Positions 20,811 to 30,514 of a stretch of DNA of 64,000 bases are shown here, piece by piece. The notes under the pieces were generated by a model, which was not told the DNA's origin, did no database searches, and saw only the letters and a list, made by a program, of their open reading frames with translations. Origin of the DNA: Fidelibacterota bacterium (lineage in GTDB: Bacteria; Fidelibacterota; Marinisomatia; SCGC-AAA003-L08; D37C17); contig JACNLQ010000052.1 of the NCBI GenBank assembly GCA_014381415.1, positions 1 to 64,000 of the forward strand, written 5' to 3'. The translations under genes and the position numbers were made by a program. The number at the start of each line of letters is the position of its first letter. Position 1 is the first letter of the stretch.

Positions 20811-21289
20811 AAATCTGCCATCCGAAATTGATGATCATGACAGAGTGCGATCGCCAAAGCATCCGCAGCATCAATAGGTTCTGGATTATGATCCATTTGT
20901 AATTTTGCTTTTACCATAAATTGTACCTGAGTTTTATGTGCGTTTCCATTGCCGGTTATGGATTGTTTTACCTTTCGTGCAGAATATTCATAAATGGGAA
21001 TCTTTTTTGATGCAGCGGCAACCATCGATGCCCCTCTCGCCTGTCCCAATCGCATTGCAGATTTTACATTTTTACCATAAAATACTTCTTCAATTGCAAA
21101 TATTTGGGGATTATAATTCGAAATTATTTCACACACATCATTAAAAATTGTGAGAAGCCGATTAGCAAGAGTGTCTTTGATTTGCGGTTTAATAATCCCA
21201 TAATCTATCAATGTGGTTTGATTATTGCTTATATTTATAATTCCAAAGCCTGTTTGCACAAGTCCCGGATCTATTCCAATTATTTTCAA
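20807..21289 (-). CDS. ruvC: Crossover junction endodeoxyribonuclease RuvC
   Basis: MKIIGIDPGLVQTGFGII, IEEVFYGKNVKSAMRLGQARGA, DAADALAIALCH. Confidence 0.97.
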   Translation of the reverse strand: MKIIGIDPGLVQTGFGIINISNNQTTLIDYGIIKPQIKDTLANRLLTIFNDVCEIISNYNPQIFAIEEVFYGKNVKSAMRLGQARGASMVAAASKKIPIYEYSARKVKQSITGNGNAHKTQVQFMVKAKLQMDHNPEPIDAADALAIALCHDHQFRMADL

Positions 21290-22033
21290 TTACAGCAATG
21301 AACCCAGCTCAGATTCATCCAAATCAAAATTTGAATAAACCTTTTGAATGTCTTCGTTTTCTTCAAGTTTTTCCAGAAGCTGCAGCAATTGCTTGGCTTC
21401 TGTTCCACTTACATTCACAGAATTAACGGGAGTTAAGCCTACTTCACCTTCAATTTCATACCCCTCTTTTTCCAAACCATTACTAACAATTCCAAAGGCT
21501 TCAGGTGATGTTGTAATTTCGATAATTTCATTATCAGATTCAAAATCATCGGCTCCAAGTTCAAGCGATTTCTCTAAAACGGCGTCTTCATCTACACCTT
21601 TTCTTTCAAGAGTAATTGTGCCTTTCTTTTCAAACATCCAATTCACACAACCAGATTCTCCCAAATTCCCACCATTTTTAGACATGATATGACGAATATC
21701 CGGGATCGTTCTATTTTTATTATCGGTCATCACTTCCATCATGATAGCAACACCTCCGGGACCATATCCCTCATAGACATAATTCTCATATCTCACCCCC
21801 GGTAAATTGCCTGTCCCTTTGTTAATGGCACGTTCAATATTCGCTGAGGGCATGTTGGCAGCCTTCGCTTTTTTTATTGCAAGCCTTAATGCTGGATTCA
21901 TTTCAGGATCGCCTCCACCCTCTCTTGCTGATAAGGCAATATCTTTGGAAACTTGAGTAAATACAGCTCCACGCTTGGCATCAGCTGCACCCTTTTTTCG
22001 TTTAATGGTTGACCATTTACTATGTCCCGACAT
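21290..22033 (-). CDS. yebC: YebC/PmpR family transcriptional regulator
   Basis: MSGHSKWSTIKRKKGAADAKRGAVFTQ. Confidence 0.97.
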   Translation of the reverse strand: MSGHSKWSTIKRKKGAADAKRGAVFTQVSKDIALSAREGGGDPEMNPALRLAIKKAKAANMPSANIERAINKGTGNLPGVRYENYVYEGYGPGGVAIMMEVMTDNKNRTIPDIRHIMSKNGGNLGESGCVNWMFEKKGTITLERKGVDEDAVLEKSLELGADDFESDNEIIEITTSPEAFGIVSNGLEKEGYEIEGEVGLTPVNSVNVSGTEAKQLLQLLEKLEENEDIQKVYSNFDLDESELGSLL

Positions 22034-22115
22034 ATTTCTCTTCTATTTATTTAGTCTGAGTTTGCACCCTAAATTTAGCAATTTAATTCAGGGATTTCTA
22101 TATGAGAATTTAATA

Positions 22116-22874
22116 TTACTGAATCAGCCTAATTTGATCATTAGATATCCACCCAGTTTTACCATCCAATAATTCAATTTCAACCCAGTTATTCTCTAAT
22201 TGGTTAATTGATACTTTTAATCCTTCATGAACTTCAAAAAGGCGAGTAGAAAATGTGTTAGGCTCTGAACGAACTTCAGCTTTCGGAGAATAAATAACTC
22301 CCAGGTTAAGTGAATTATCAGTCCAAATTGAATGGGAGGCCAAAAATAGGGAAATAAAAAATAGTGTCAATATAATCCCTTTTAAATTTTTTACTATTGA
22401 AAAGAAAACAAATCGATTTATTAATGCTAAAAGAGAGAATAATAAAAAAATGAAAAGTGTAATATTAATCCATGCAGAAGGTGTAAACCGTTCTTTCATT
22501 CCTAAATACCATTTCAGGTACAATGGGGGATCAGGCAAATCCATTCTATCTATTACCTTTAAATTTGCTAACTTTAAATTATATTGAGCATCCGAATGAG
22601 TTGGAGATAGCTTCAGGCAGCTCTCAAATGCCCAAATTGCTCCAGCTGTATTTCCGGAACGAAAAAAAGCATTACCCAAATTATAATACAATTCTGGTGA
22701 ATCGAAGTTATTGGATAAAATGGATTCAAATTCCTGAATGGCTAAATCATATTGGCCATTTTTATATGCATCCATTCCATTTTTGTAAAATTGTGAAATT
22801 TCTTCCTCTACAGCAAATAAAGGTATGCAAATAAAAAATATAAGTGATTTATTTCTAAGACCAGACATGATCAA
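22116..22874 (-). CDS. batE: BatE-like TPR + SH3b membrane protein
   Basis: TPR YYNLGNAFFRSGNTAGAIWAFE, TM segments, C-terminal SH3b-like VRSEPNTFSTRLFEVHEGLKVSI; adjacent to batD. Confidence 0.8.
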   Translation of the reverse strand: MIMSGLRNKSLIFFICIPLFAVEEEISQFYKNGMDAYKNGQYDLAIQEFESILSNNFDSPELYYNLGNAFFRSGNTAGAIWAFESCLKLSPTHSDAQYNLKLANLKVIDRMDLPDPPLYLKWYLGMKERFTPSAWINITLFIFLLFSLLALINRFVFFSIVKNLKGIILTLFFISLFLASHSIWTDNSLNLGVIYSPKAEVRSEPNTFSTRLFEVHEGLKVSINQLENNWVEIELLDGKTGWISNDQIRLIQ

Positions 22875-24570
22875 CCTTTTTCAATAAATGCTTAATTTTT
22901 TGTACATCATTTTTGGCGTCTTGTGAAGAAATAGGGGCGAATCTTACAGCTTCTCCCCGAGTTAAAACTTGTTCCATTTCCTTGCTTAACTCACCACTAT
23001 CATAAATTTGAATAATTTCAATTATTTCTCCTGTTGAATATTCTATCCTCTTAGTCCCGTTCTTTTTATTAATATAACTTATAACTGCCCTATAAATTTG
23101 TGTATAAATTTCTTCAGGCGAATTAGGAGCTGAATCCAATATACCAAACGCATAATTTAATGCTCGTTTAGCCTGCCAACCTCCTGCTGATTTTTCCATT
23201 CGTTGTCTGGTAATACTTTGAGCATATGGAAATGCAAATACCATCCAGGATAATAGCAGTAATGTGAGCGCTGTGCCAGTAACCAGTGCCCTATTTTGAT
23301 CACGCCATTTAGGTTGAGATTCATCTATGAATCGAATATCCTCACCCACCAATACCACTTCTTCTTTTGATAATCCAATTGAGGTTATTGCAGCTTTTTC
23401 GTTCGGCGATACTTTTAATTTATGCCTGGGTGTAGATTTTGTCACCCATTGACCCCCTTTGGGATCAAAATAATTTAGATCTATTTTGGGAATATAAATG
23501 TCACCTGCAAATCTGGGAATTAATACCCACTCGAATTTCTTCTCTCCTCCAATTTTATCTCTTAAGGGATTCTCATGCGTCTGTACTTCTGGATCGAATA
23601 CCTCTAACTCATTTGGAAAATAAATATCAGACATACCCACAGTTTGAAGGTTTCCTGTTCCATTTATGATAATCTTAAATGTAATCGCTTCATCCTGCTT
23701 TACATTTGTTGTACTAACCTCTGATCGAATATTCCAATTCCCCACAATTGCTGAAATCTTTCCATTCCTTCTAGTGGGAAGTGGTTTTACATCTATAGTT
23801 AAATTGTTGGTTGAAATAGTATATTTTTTTGATGGAGGTCCAAATAAGCTGAAATCATTCCACCGTTGTTGCTTTTCCCGGATACCAATTACTGCAGACA
23901 TAGGTTTAATAATTATTTTCCCCGATTGAGTAGGAAACAAAGCTATTTTTTTTATGGTTGCTGCAAAATATTTAACACCATTCTTCCTCTCCTCTCTTAA
24001 CTTTAAATTTTTTGGCGCAAACAATTCTTCTGTCCAAAAGCCTTTAAAACTTGGTACTTCATCATCAAAGCTGGTAACATCTACTTTAGTATAAAGGGTA
24101 TAGGTGAGAGTAGTTTGTTCCCCTCTGTAAGGTGCCTGATTATCAATGGAAGCCTCAATAAAAAAATGTGCTACTTTACCCGATTGGCTACTTCCCCGTT
24201 TTGAAACTGAGACCATAATGGAAGTTGATAAATAAGATTTCTTCCCTATCTGAATTTTCAATGCCGGAATTGTAAGTTCTCCTGTCCTTTTGGGAATTAA
24301 GCTCCAGCTCAGTGTAGTGGTTGAACTTTTGGTCATTTTCCCATTTAGAAATTGAACATTTGTGGAGCTGGATTGATTGGGACCACTTAAAACTTTAAAA
24401 TCAGGCATTTCGGGTAGTCGTACCTCAGGATCACTTTTCACATTACTAGTGGTAACAGTGAGATTAATAGAATCACCTTCAATTATATCACTGCGATCCA
24501 CGGTGACACTCACCGATTCTTCCGCCCAAATTATTGCGGATATTAAACATAAAACTAATAGTCTTTTCAC
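22855..24570 (-). CDS. batD: BatD-like oxygen tolerance protein
   Basis: Signal peptide, VTVDRSDIIEGDSINLTVT, GPNQSSSTNVQFLNGKMTKSSTTTLSWSLIPKRTGELTIPALKI. Confidence 0.9.
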   Translation of the reverse strand: MKRLLVLCLISAIIWAEESVSVTVDRSDIIEGDSINLTVTTSNVKSDPEVRLPEMPDFKVLSGPNQSSSTNVQFLNGKMTKSSTTTLSWSLIPKRTGELTIPALKIQIGKKSYLSTSIMVSVSKRGSSQSGKVAHFFIEASIDNQAPYRGEQTTLTYTLYTKVDVTSFDDEVPSFKGFWTEELFAPKNLKLREERKNGVKYFAATIKKIALFPTQSGKIIIKPMSAVIGIREKQQRWNDFSLFGPPSKKYTISTNNLTIDVKPLPTRRNGKISAIVGNWNIRSEVSTTNVKQDEAITFKIIINGTGNLQTVGMSDIYFPNELEVFDPEVQTHENPLRDKIGGEKKFEWVLIPRFAGDIYIPKIDLNYFDPKGGQWVTKSTPRHKLKVSPNEKAAITSIGLSKEEVVLVGEDIRFIDESQPKWRDQNRALVTGTALTLLLLSWMVFAFPYAQSITRQRMEKSAGGWQAKRALNYAFGILDSAPNSPEEIYTQIYRAVISYINKKNGTKRIEYSTGEIIEIIQIYDSGELSKEMEQVLTRGEAVRFAPISSQDAKNDVQKIKHLLKKVDHVWS

Positions 24571-25520
24571 CAGTCTTTCTCCAGTTTAATTAAACCTTTA
24601 GCTTTATATTTTCTTGGCTTTAAATTATTTTCATCTGCTTTCATTGCATTAAGAATTGCTTCTGCTTCTTCTTTCCCCAATTGTTTTTCTTTTTCCGCCT
24701 GGATTTGAGATTCTGTTTTCTGTTTTTGATCTTCCTCGTTTATTTCTTCTCCTTCCTTAGATTGCGACTCTTCCTGTTCCTCCCCTAAATCTTCCTTCCC
24801 ATCTTCTGACTGCTGTTGGTCTTTCTCACCTTCTTCTTCACCTTTTTCACTCCCTTTAGAATCCTGCTCTTTTTCATTACCTTTTTGAGATTGCTGACTT
24901 TCCTGATTTTGTTCTTCCTGTTCATCACCTTCTTCACCATCCTGATTTTTACCTTGCTTTTCCTGAGGTGGTTGCTGCTCAAGCATTCGCTTGCTCAATT
25001 CATAATTATAGCGGATATCCTCATCATCTGGGTCTAATTTTAGTGCCTCCTGAAAAAAATCCACACTATTTTGCAAATCTCCCATTTGGTAAAATGTATT
25101 ACCCATATTATACAGAGCATCTGCTTTAATATCGGGTTCGGAATCTATGAGTGAATTTTTATAGTTCTGTAAAGCAGATTCTGAATCTCCACTCAGGTAA
25201 TTAAGATTTCCTAAATTATATAACAGTTCTTTTTTATGAGGATATTTTTTGATAAGTGCTTCATATTTCTGTAACACCTTTTCATATTCAGGATTTGATT
25301 CTGGTTCTTTCCCATTCACTGACATTGCTTGATTTTGAGTAGGCAAAGGACGAATTTCCTTCTTCTGCTGGGAATATAAGGAATCATGAAGTACACTAAT
25401 TATGCAAATAACAAGAAAATATCTCCAAATCTTAAATCTTAATTCTTCTATTTTCCATCTTAAATCTGATTGGTGAGCCTGTCGAACCACTACCTTAATT
25501 CTTCTATCTTCTACCTTCAA
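24567..25520 (-). CDS. batC: BatC-like TPR protein with acidic/Gln-rich tail; N-terminus derived from a repeat
   Basis: TPRs (ELLYNLGNLNYLSGDSESALQNYK, ADALYNMGNTFYQMGDLQNSVDFFQEAL), low-complexity E/Q/K tail. Confidence 0.88.
   Translation of the reverse strand: MKVEDRRIKVVVRQAHQSDLRWKIEELRFKIWRYFLVICIISVLHDSLYSQQKKEIRPLPTQNQAMSVNGKEPESNPEYEKVLQKYEALIKKYPHKKELLYNLGNLNYLSGDSESALQNYKNSLIDSEPDIKADALYNMGNTFYQMGDLQNSVDFFQEALKLDPDDEDIRYNYELSKRMLEQQPPQEKQGKNQDGEEGDEQEEQNQESQQSQKGNEKEQDSKGSEKGEEEGEKDQQQSEDGKEDLGEEQEESQSKEGEEINEEDQKQKTESQIQAEKEKQLGKEEAEAILNAMKADENNLKPRKYKAKGLIKLEKDW
25438..25507. repeat. Short interspersed repeat core (ggtgagcctgtcgaaccac) flanked by 14-bp direct repeats cttaattcttctat
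   Basis: cttaattcttctat at 25438-25451 and 25494-25507 flanking gattggtgagcctgtcgaaccac; translates as the VVVRQAHQ-type peptide in the batC N-terminus. Confidence 0.7.
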
Positions 25521-25530
25521 TCTTTATCCT

Positions 25531-26568
25531 TCATTCCCTTGTAAACCTTCCTTCCCAACCCATTTCTTTTTGTGTACGGGTAGGTATTAAAAATTCAGTT
25601 AAAAACAATATTAATCCTATAACTAAAAACACCTGATACCGATCTTCATATTGAGAAAATACATGGGATTTAAATTCTCTCTTTTCCATCTGATCGATTT
25701 CATTCAATAGGGGGGTAATTGCATTCACTTGGTTTTCTATGCGGATATAAAGCCCACCGGTAATGCGGGCAATTTCATCTAGCATAGATTCATTCAGGGT
25801 ACTGGTAACCACTTGTCCGCTATGGTTTTTCTTAAACTCCATCCTATTACCATTTTCATCATAAATGGGTATGGGTCCACCGGCAGAGGTTCCCACCCCC
25901 AAAGTGTGGATAATAATGCCCAATTCCCGGGCTTGTTCTGCCAGTGTGACAGCTGCCCCTTGATGGTCTTCTCCATCAGAAACCAGTACAAATACCTTGA
26001 ATTTTTCATCGTCATTTTCAACATGATCCAATGCTAATTGGATGGCAGCGGCTAAGTCTGTACCCTGAGTGGTGATAATATCCGTATCCATCATATTCAA
26101 AAATAACCGGGATGCTGAATAATCTTCGGTTAGTGGACAGTGAAGATGAGCGGAACCAGCGAATGCAATTAATCCAGCCCGATCTCCCTCAAGTTTATTT
26201 AATAACCTACCAAGCTCGTATTTAGCTTTTTCAATTCGGGATGGTTTTACGTCCACTGCATTCATACTGGTAGAGGTATCCAAAAGGATAAAAATATCTA
26301 CTCCTTCCCGTTTAAGCTCAGTTAATTTCATACCAATTTGTGGACCCACAGAAGCCAATAAAATGAAAATAATTCCCAATACGATTAATCGGGAGCGCAG
26401 ACGAATTCGGGAATATTTTACACGGTTAAGGAGAAACTTTTTAACTGAAGCAATACCTAAAGCTTCTAAGCCAAATCTTAACTTTTTCCCTTGAATGGCA
26501 TACCATATTAACACAAACGTCAGTGGTATAAAAAGATAGAACATTTCAGGATGTGTATAGCGAACCAT
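25531..26568 (-). CDS. batB: BatB-like VWA-domain membrane protein
   Basis: FILLDTSTSMNAVDVKPSRIEKAK MIDAS, AGSAHLHCPLTEDYSA, terminal TMs. Confidence 0.92.
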   Translation of the reverse strand: MVRYTHPEMFYLFIPLTFVLIWYAIQGKKLRFGLEALGIASVKKFLLNRVKYSRIRLRSRLIVLGIIFILLASVGPQIGMKLTELKREGVDIFILLDTSTSMNAVDVKPSRIEKAKYELGRLLNKLEGDRAGLIAFAGSAHLHCPLTEDYSASRLFLNMMDTDIITTQGTDLAAAIQLALDHVENDDEKFKVFVLVSDGEDHQGAAVTLAEQARELGIIIHTLGVGTSAGGPIPIYDENGNRMEFKKNHSGQVVTSTLNESMLDEIARITGGLYIRIENQVNAITPLLNEIDQMEKREFKSHVFSQYEDRYQVFLVIGLILFLTEFLIPTRTQKEMGWEGRFTRE

Positions 26569-27557
26569 TAAAAAAGTTTATGAAATATTCCCCGTGAGAG
26601 AAAAATAAAAAATATGGATGCAAATGCCGCAGGGATAGTAAACCAGCTGTAAAGTTCTGTGTAATTCTGATACTCCGTCACTTCAATCTCGGTGCGTTCT
26701 AATGCATCAATTTCTTCATACACTTTTAGTAATGATTTGTTATCCGTAGCTCTGAAAAATTGCCCACCTGTTATATCCGAAATTTCCTTCAAACTCTCCT
26801 CATCCACATCAACCTGAACATTTTGAGTCACCTGTCTTCCCCATGCATCGGTAACGGGGTAAGGCGCTAATCCATGCGTACCAGCTGCTACCGTATAAAT
26901 TTTGATGTCAAATTTTGCTGCAAGACCAGCAGCTGTTATGGGGTCTAATTCACCTTGGTTGTTACTACCATCAGAAAGGAGGATGATGGTTTTAGATTTC
27001 GCCTCACTTTCCCTGAGACGGTTGATGGAATTTGCAATAGCCATTCCGATAGCTGTGCCATCATGCTCACGGTCAATTATTTCTATTTCATCCGTAAATT
27101 CCAATAACACATCAATATCTCGGGTTAGGGGACATTGAATATATGATTCTCCAGCAAATACTATCAACCCCAAACGGTCACCTTCCCGATCTTTGATAAA
27201 TTTTTTAGCAACTGATTTCGCAGCCTCCAAGCGATTGGGCTTAAAATCCTGTGCCAACATGGAGGATGATTGATCAATTACTAAGAGGATGTCAACAATT
27301 TCAGTTTTACTTTCTCTAATTGTATCTGATAGACGGGGGCGGGCCAATGCCAAAATGATGAGTAACATAATTGCCAGCCGACCGAACAAAAAAATCAAAT
27401 TTTTTACCCTGCCATTACGAATTACACTTTCTGGAATTAAATCAAGATTGGAAAATCGAATTGTGGCTTCCTGGTTTTGCCCCTTTTTTAAATACCAGAA
27501 TGCCAGGATTGGTAGCAGAAGTAGTAATAGTAAATAATATGGTTGTCCAAATTCCAT
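26568..27557 (-). CDS. batA: BatA-like VWA-domain membrane protein
   Basis: LLVIDQSSSMLAQDFKPNRLEAAK MIDAS, IVFAGESYIQCPLTRD. Confidence 0.93.
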   Translation of the reverse strand: MEFGQPYYLLLLLLLPILAFWYLKKGQNQEATIRFSNLDLIPESVIRNGRVKNLIFLFGRLAIMLLIILALARPRLSDTIRESKTEIVDILLVIDQSSSMLAQDFKPNRLEAAKSVAKKFIKDREGDRLGLIVFAGESYIQCPLTRDIDVLLEFTDEIEIIDREHDGTAIGMAIANSINRLRESEAKSKTIILLSDGSNNQGELDPITAAGLAAKFDIKIYTVAAGTHGLAPYPVTDAWGRQVTQNVQVDVDEESLKEISDITGGQFFRATDNKSLLKVYEEIDALERTEIEVTEYQNYTELYSWFTIPAAFASIFFIFLSRGIFHKLF

Positions 27558-27567
27558 TTATTTATAA

Positions 27568-27600
27568 GAAGATGTTCTCTGAGCTTGTCGAAGAGCAACA
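27568..27600. repeat. Second interspersed repeat-like core (tctgagcttgtcgaagagc) between batA and tatA
   Basis: ctctgagcttgtcgaagagc, related in form to the 25470 core (gagc-tgtcgaa). Confidence 0.5.
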
Positions 27601-27731
27601 GCTGAATATTGACTATTTTTATTGAATTTATTTATCATCTTGATTTGTGATAAACACTTAAATATTGAAAATGTTTCAGAGGATAAATCAGAAAATAATT
27701 GGAGAGCTTATTATAAAAGAAATGGCGAAAA

Positions 27732-27929
27732 TTATTCCTTGTTTACTTTTTCTATATCTTCCACTTCATCAGTAGCAGATTGTACTTCATCCTTTATATC
27801 TTTGGTGGCTTTTTTAAACTCCCGCAATCCTAAACCCAAACCACGTGCCAGTTCAGGTAGTTTTTTTCCTCCAAATAAAATAATAACAACCAGAATAATT
27901 AATCCAATTTCCCAAGGTCCTAATCCCAT
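27732..27929 (-). CDS. tatA: Sec-independent translocase TatA/TatE family
   Basis: [39 protein letters not shown]. Confidence 0.95.
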   Translation of the reverse strand: MGLGPWEIGLIILVVIILFGGKKLPELARGLGLGLREFKKATKDIKDEVQSATDEVEDIEKVNKE

Positions 27930-27937
27930 ATTACCTC

Positions 27938-28219
27938 CTATTTAAAATACCGTAAAAAATACCAGGATATTCCCATGCCCAAAATACTTACCACACTAAC
28001 ATCTACAAAAAATCCTGTTTTAAAGCGTATAACCCATAAATCAATCCAGTTTTCGGGATGACCACCCCAACCGATTGAAGTGCTGGTGAGAAAAAATTGT
28101 TTCACAACTCCTGGAGGGAAAATGGCACCTACAAATTGACTCAAAATAGACCCTGCCACCACGCCAATAAACAGTACCAGAAAAATAAATGATATGTTTC
28201 GCTTTTGGTTGGATTTCAT
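27938..28219 (-). CDS. DUF4321-like small membrane protein
   Basis: [23 protein letters not shown], two TM segments. Confidence 0.7.
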   Translation of the reverse strand: MKSNQKRNISFIFLVLFIGVVAGSILSQFVGAIFPPGVVKQFFLTSTSIGWGGHPENWIDLWVIRFKTGFFVDVSVVSILGMGISWYFLRYFK

Positions 28220-28890
28220 TAAGCAACCCCTATCATTGATTTAAAAATATCTATCCCATCATCTGAACCTAATACGGACTCAACTGCCCGTTCGGGATGT
28301 GGCATCATTCCCAAAACGTTCCGCTTTTTATTGAGGATTCCTGCAATCCGGTTAGCACTTCCATTAGGATTTCCTTTTTTACCATTACTATATCGGAAGG
28401 CAATGCGGTCTTCATCTTCCAACAAATTCAAGGTATTTTCATCTGCTATGAAATTTCCCTGCTTGTGGGCAATGGGCATAGTAAGTTTGCACCCCCTTTT
28501 TAAAGATCGGGTATATATTGAGTCTGTGCTGTCAACTTCTAAAGTAACATCCTGGCTGAGAAAGCGCACATCCTTATTTATAATGAGCGCTCCTGGTAAT
28601 AACCCTGACTCGATAAGAATCTGGAAACCATTACAAATACCAAAAACGGGCTTCCCGGCAATGGCTTCTTTTACTACCGATTCCATCACGGGTGAAAATC
28701 GAGCAATAGCACCCGTTCGGAGATAATCGCCATAACTGAATCCACCGGGAATAATTATGGCTTCATATTTTTTTAAGTCAGTTTCTCTATGCCAGACAAA
28801 ATCTACAGGTATATCCAGAATATGACGGAAAACATGGTAGGCATCATGGTCACAATTAGACCCGGGAAATACAATTACAGCAAAATGCAT
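28219..28890 (-). CDS. purQ: Phosphoribosylformylglycinamidine synthase subunit PurQ
   Basis: FAVIVFPGSNCDHDAYHVF, IPGGFSYGDYLRTGAIAR, GICNGFQILIESGLLPGAL. Confidence 0.97.
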   Translation of the reverse strand: MHFAVIVFPGSNCDHDAYHVFRHILDIPVDFVWHRETDLKKYEAIIIPGGFSYGDYLRTGAIARFSPVMESVVKEAIAGKPVFGICNGFQILIESGLLPGALIINKDVRFLSQDVTLEVDSTDSIYTRSLKRGCKLTMPIAHKQGNFIADENTLNLLEDEDRIAFRYSNGKKGNPNGSANRIAGILNKKRNVLGMMPHPERAVESVLGSDDGIDIFKSMIGVA

Positions 28891-29135
28891 TATTCCTCCA
28901 CAATTTCAAATGAATAGGTTTCGGTATTGGGATTTGCCAATAATTTTCGGCAGGATTCATCCGTAATTTCCGATGCCTTATCTTTAGAGATTCCGTTAAA
29001 CTCTATTTCAATATATTTACCCATTCGTACAGAGTTGATTTTCTTTATTCCGATAGCATCCAGGGCATGACTCACCGTTTTTCCCTGGGGGTCTAATATG
29101 CCATCTTTATAACTGATATATATTTTTGCTTTCAT
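28890..29135 (-). CDS. purS: PurS
   Basis: KAKIYISYKDGILDPQGKTVSHALDAIGIKKINSVRMGKYIEIEF. Confidence 0.96.
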   Translation of the reverse strand: MKAKIYISYKDGILDPQGKTVSHALDAIGIKKINSVRMGKYIEIEFNGISKDKASEITDESCRKLLANPNTETYSFEIVEE

Positions 29136-29879
29136 TTATGTTTCCTGATTATTAGTTTCAACATTGCCTAAATTCTTAAGGTGATTCCAAATGCCTGTTA
29201 AAAGATAAAAACTTACAAAGCCTGCCAATATCCGATAGGGGAAACCAATAAAAATTGCACTTATAAAGGTAACTCCAAAAAGTGCTACACCTAATAAGCG
29301 TAAGGTATTTTGCTTACCAGATTTAAAATTTAAAAGAGGAAATTTGGCGTAATGCACTTGGCTCACCATGAGATAGGATAGTGACAGAATAAGCGGCAAC
29401 AATAAGCGGGGTTGTGAATACTCGGGATTATCTATTTTAAAATGCTCAATAAAAAGCACCAGAGAAGCAATAGAAAGGGCATTCATTGGGGTAGGCAGAC
29501 CAGTGAAATACGCTGGATTTTCATCTCCAACATCTGTATTGAATCGTGCAAGGCGGATAGCACCCATTATGAGGGGGGCACAGGCAATAAGCTCCCCTGA
29601 AATACCCGGCATATTCTGGGTGTAGAGTGAATAGACCAAAATGGAAGGTGCTAAACAGAATGATACCATATCAGCCAGTGAATCTATTTCTTTACCAAAA
29701 TTTGTAGATATGCCAATTAATCGGGCAATTTTTCCATCAACAGAATCGAATGCACCTGCTGCCAGAATTATATAACAGGCAATAACATAATTTCCTGCCA
29801 TGGTGTTAATGATTGCCAGAAAACCCAGAAATAAATTAATGAGGGTAAAAATGCTGGGTAGGTGCTGCTTTATTTTCAT
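29136..29879 (-). CDS. pssA: CDP-diacylglycerol-serine O-phosphatidyltransferase
   Basis: PSIFTLINLFLGFLAI, AAGAFDSVDGKIARLIGISTNFGKEIDSLADMVSF. Confidence 0.95.
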   Translation of the reverse strand: MKIKQHLPSIFTLINLFLGFLAIINTMAGNYVIACYIILAAGAFDSVDGKIARLIGISTNFGKEIDSLADMVSFCLAPSILVYSLYTQNMPGISGELIACAPLIMGAIRLARFNTDVGDENPAYFTGLPTPMNALSIASLVLFIEHFKIDNPEYSQPRLLLPLILSLSYLMVSQVHYAKFPLLNFKSGKQNTLRLLGVALFGVTFISAIFIGFPYRILAGFVSFYLLTGIWNHLKNLGNVETNNQET

Positions 29880-30514
29880 TGGAACCTGCCGATAATTGTT
29901 TGATTACCTCTTACCATATCCCCCAAACTTACATCAATTTGAAATTCTGGGGGAATGATAATATCCACCCGTGAACCAAAACGGATAAAACCCAATCTCT
30001 GCCCTCTCTCCACCCTATTTTCAGGTTCCATATAATTCAATATTCGCCGGGCTATGAGCCCTGCAATTTGTTTGATTTTGTACCTTTTGCCAGTTTCAGT
30101 TTCAAATAGTACAACTGTCTGTTCATTATCCAAAGAAGCTTTATGATTGAAGGCTGCCAAAAACTTGCCGGGATTATAGGCTTTGGAAATTACCTTTCCA
30201 GATAATGGCACTCGCTGACTATGTACGTTAAATACTGAAAGAAAAATAGAAATCTGTTTTGCCTGCCCAATATCAGCATCTTCAACATCAATAATTTGAA
30301 CAACCTTCCCATCCCCAGGAGATAAAAAACCATCATTATTGGGTGGAATTCGCTGAGGATCTCTGAAAAAATACAATGAAAACAGAGTCAGTATTGCCAC
30401 CGTTAAGTTCATCCATTTTAATCCATCAGAGGGATAGTATGCTTGAATTCCTGTACCAGCCAAGACCAACAGAAGGAGGGGGATGAGTATTATTTTTCCT
30501 TCAGGAGCAATCAT
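29876..30514 (-). CDS. psd: Phosphatidylserine decarboxylase
   Basis: FFRDPQRIPP, SPGDGKVVQI, VHSQRVPLSGKV, IRFGSRVDIIIP. Confidence 0.95.
   Translation of the reverse strand: MIAPEGKIILIPLLLLVLAGTGIQAYYPSDGLKWMNLTVAILTLFSLYFFRDPQRIPPNNDGFLSPGDGKVVQIIDVEDADIGQAKQISIFLSVFNVHSQRVPLSGKVISKAYNPGKFLAAFNHKASLDNEQTVVLFETETGKRYKIKQIAGLIARRILNYMEPENRVERGQRLGFIRFGSRVDIIIPPEFQIDVSLGDMVRGNQTIIGRFQ

Noticed and set aside
24785-25037. ORFs 24785-24982 (-) and 24816-25037 (+)
   Set aside because: Alternative-frame shadows of the low-complexity E/Q/K tail of batC.
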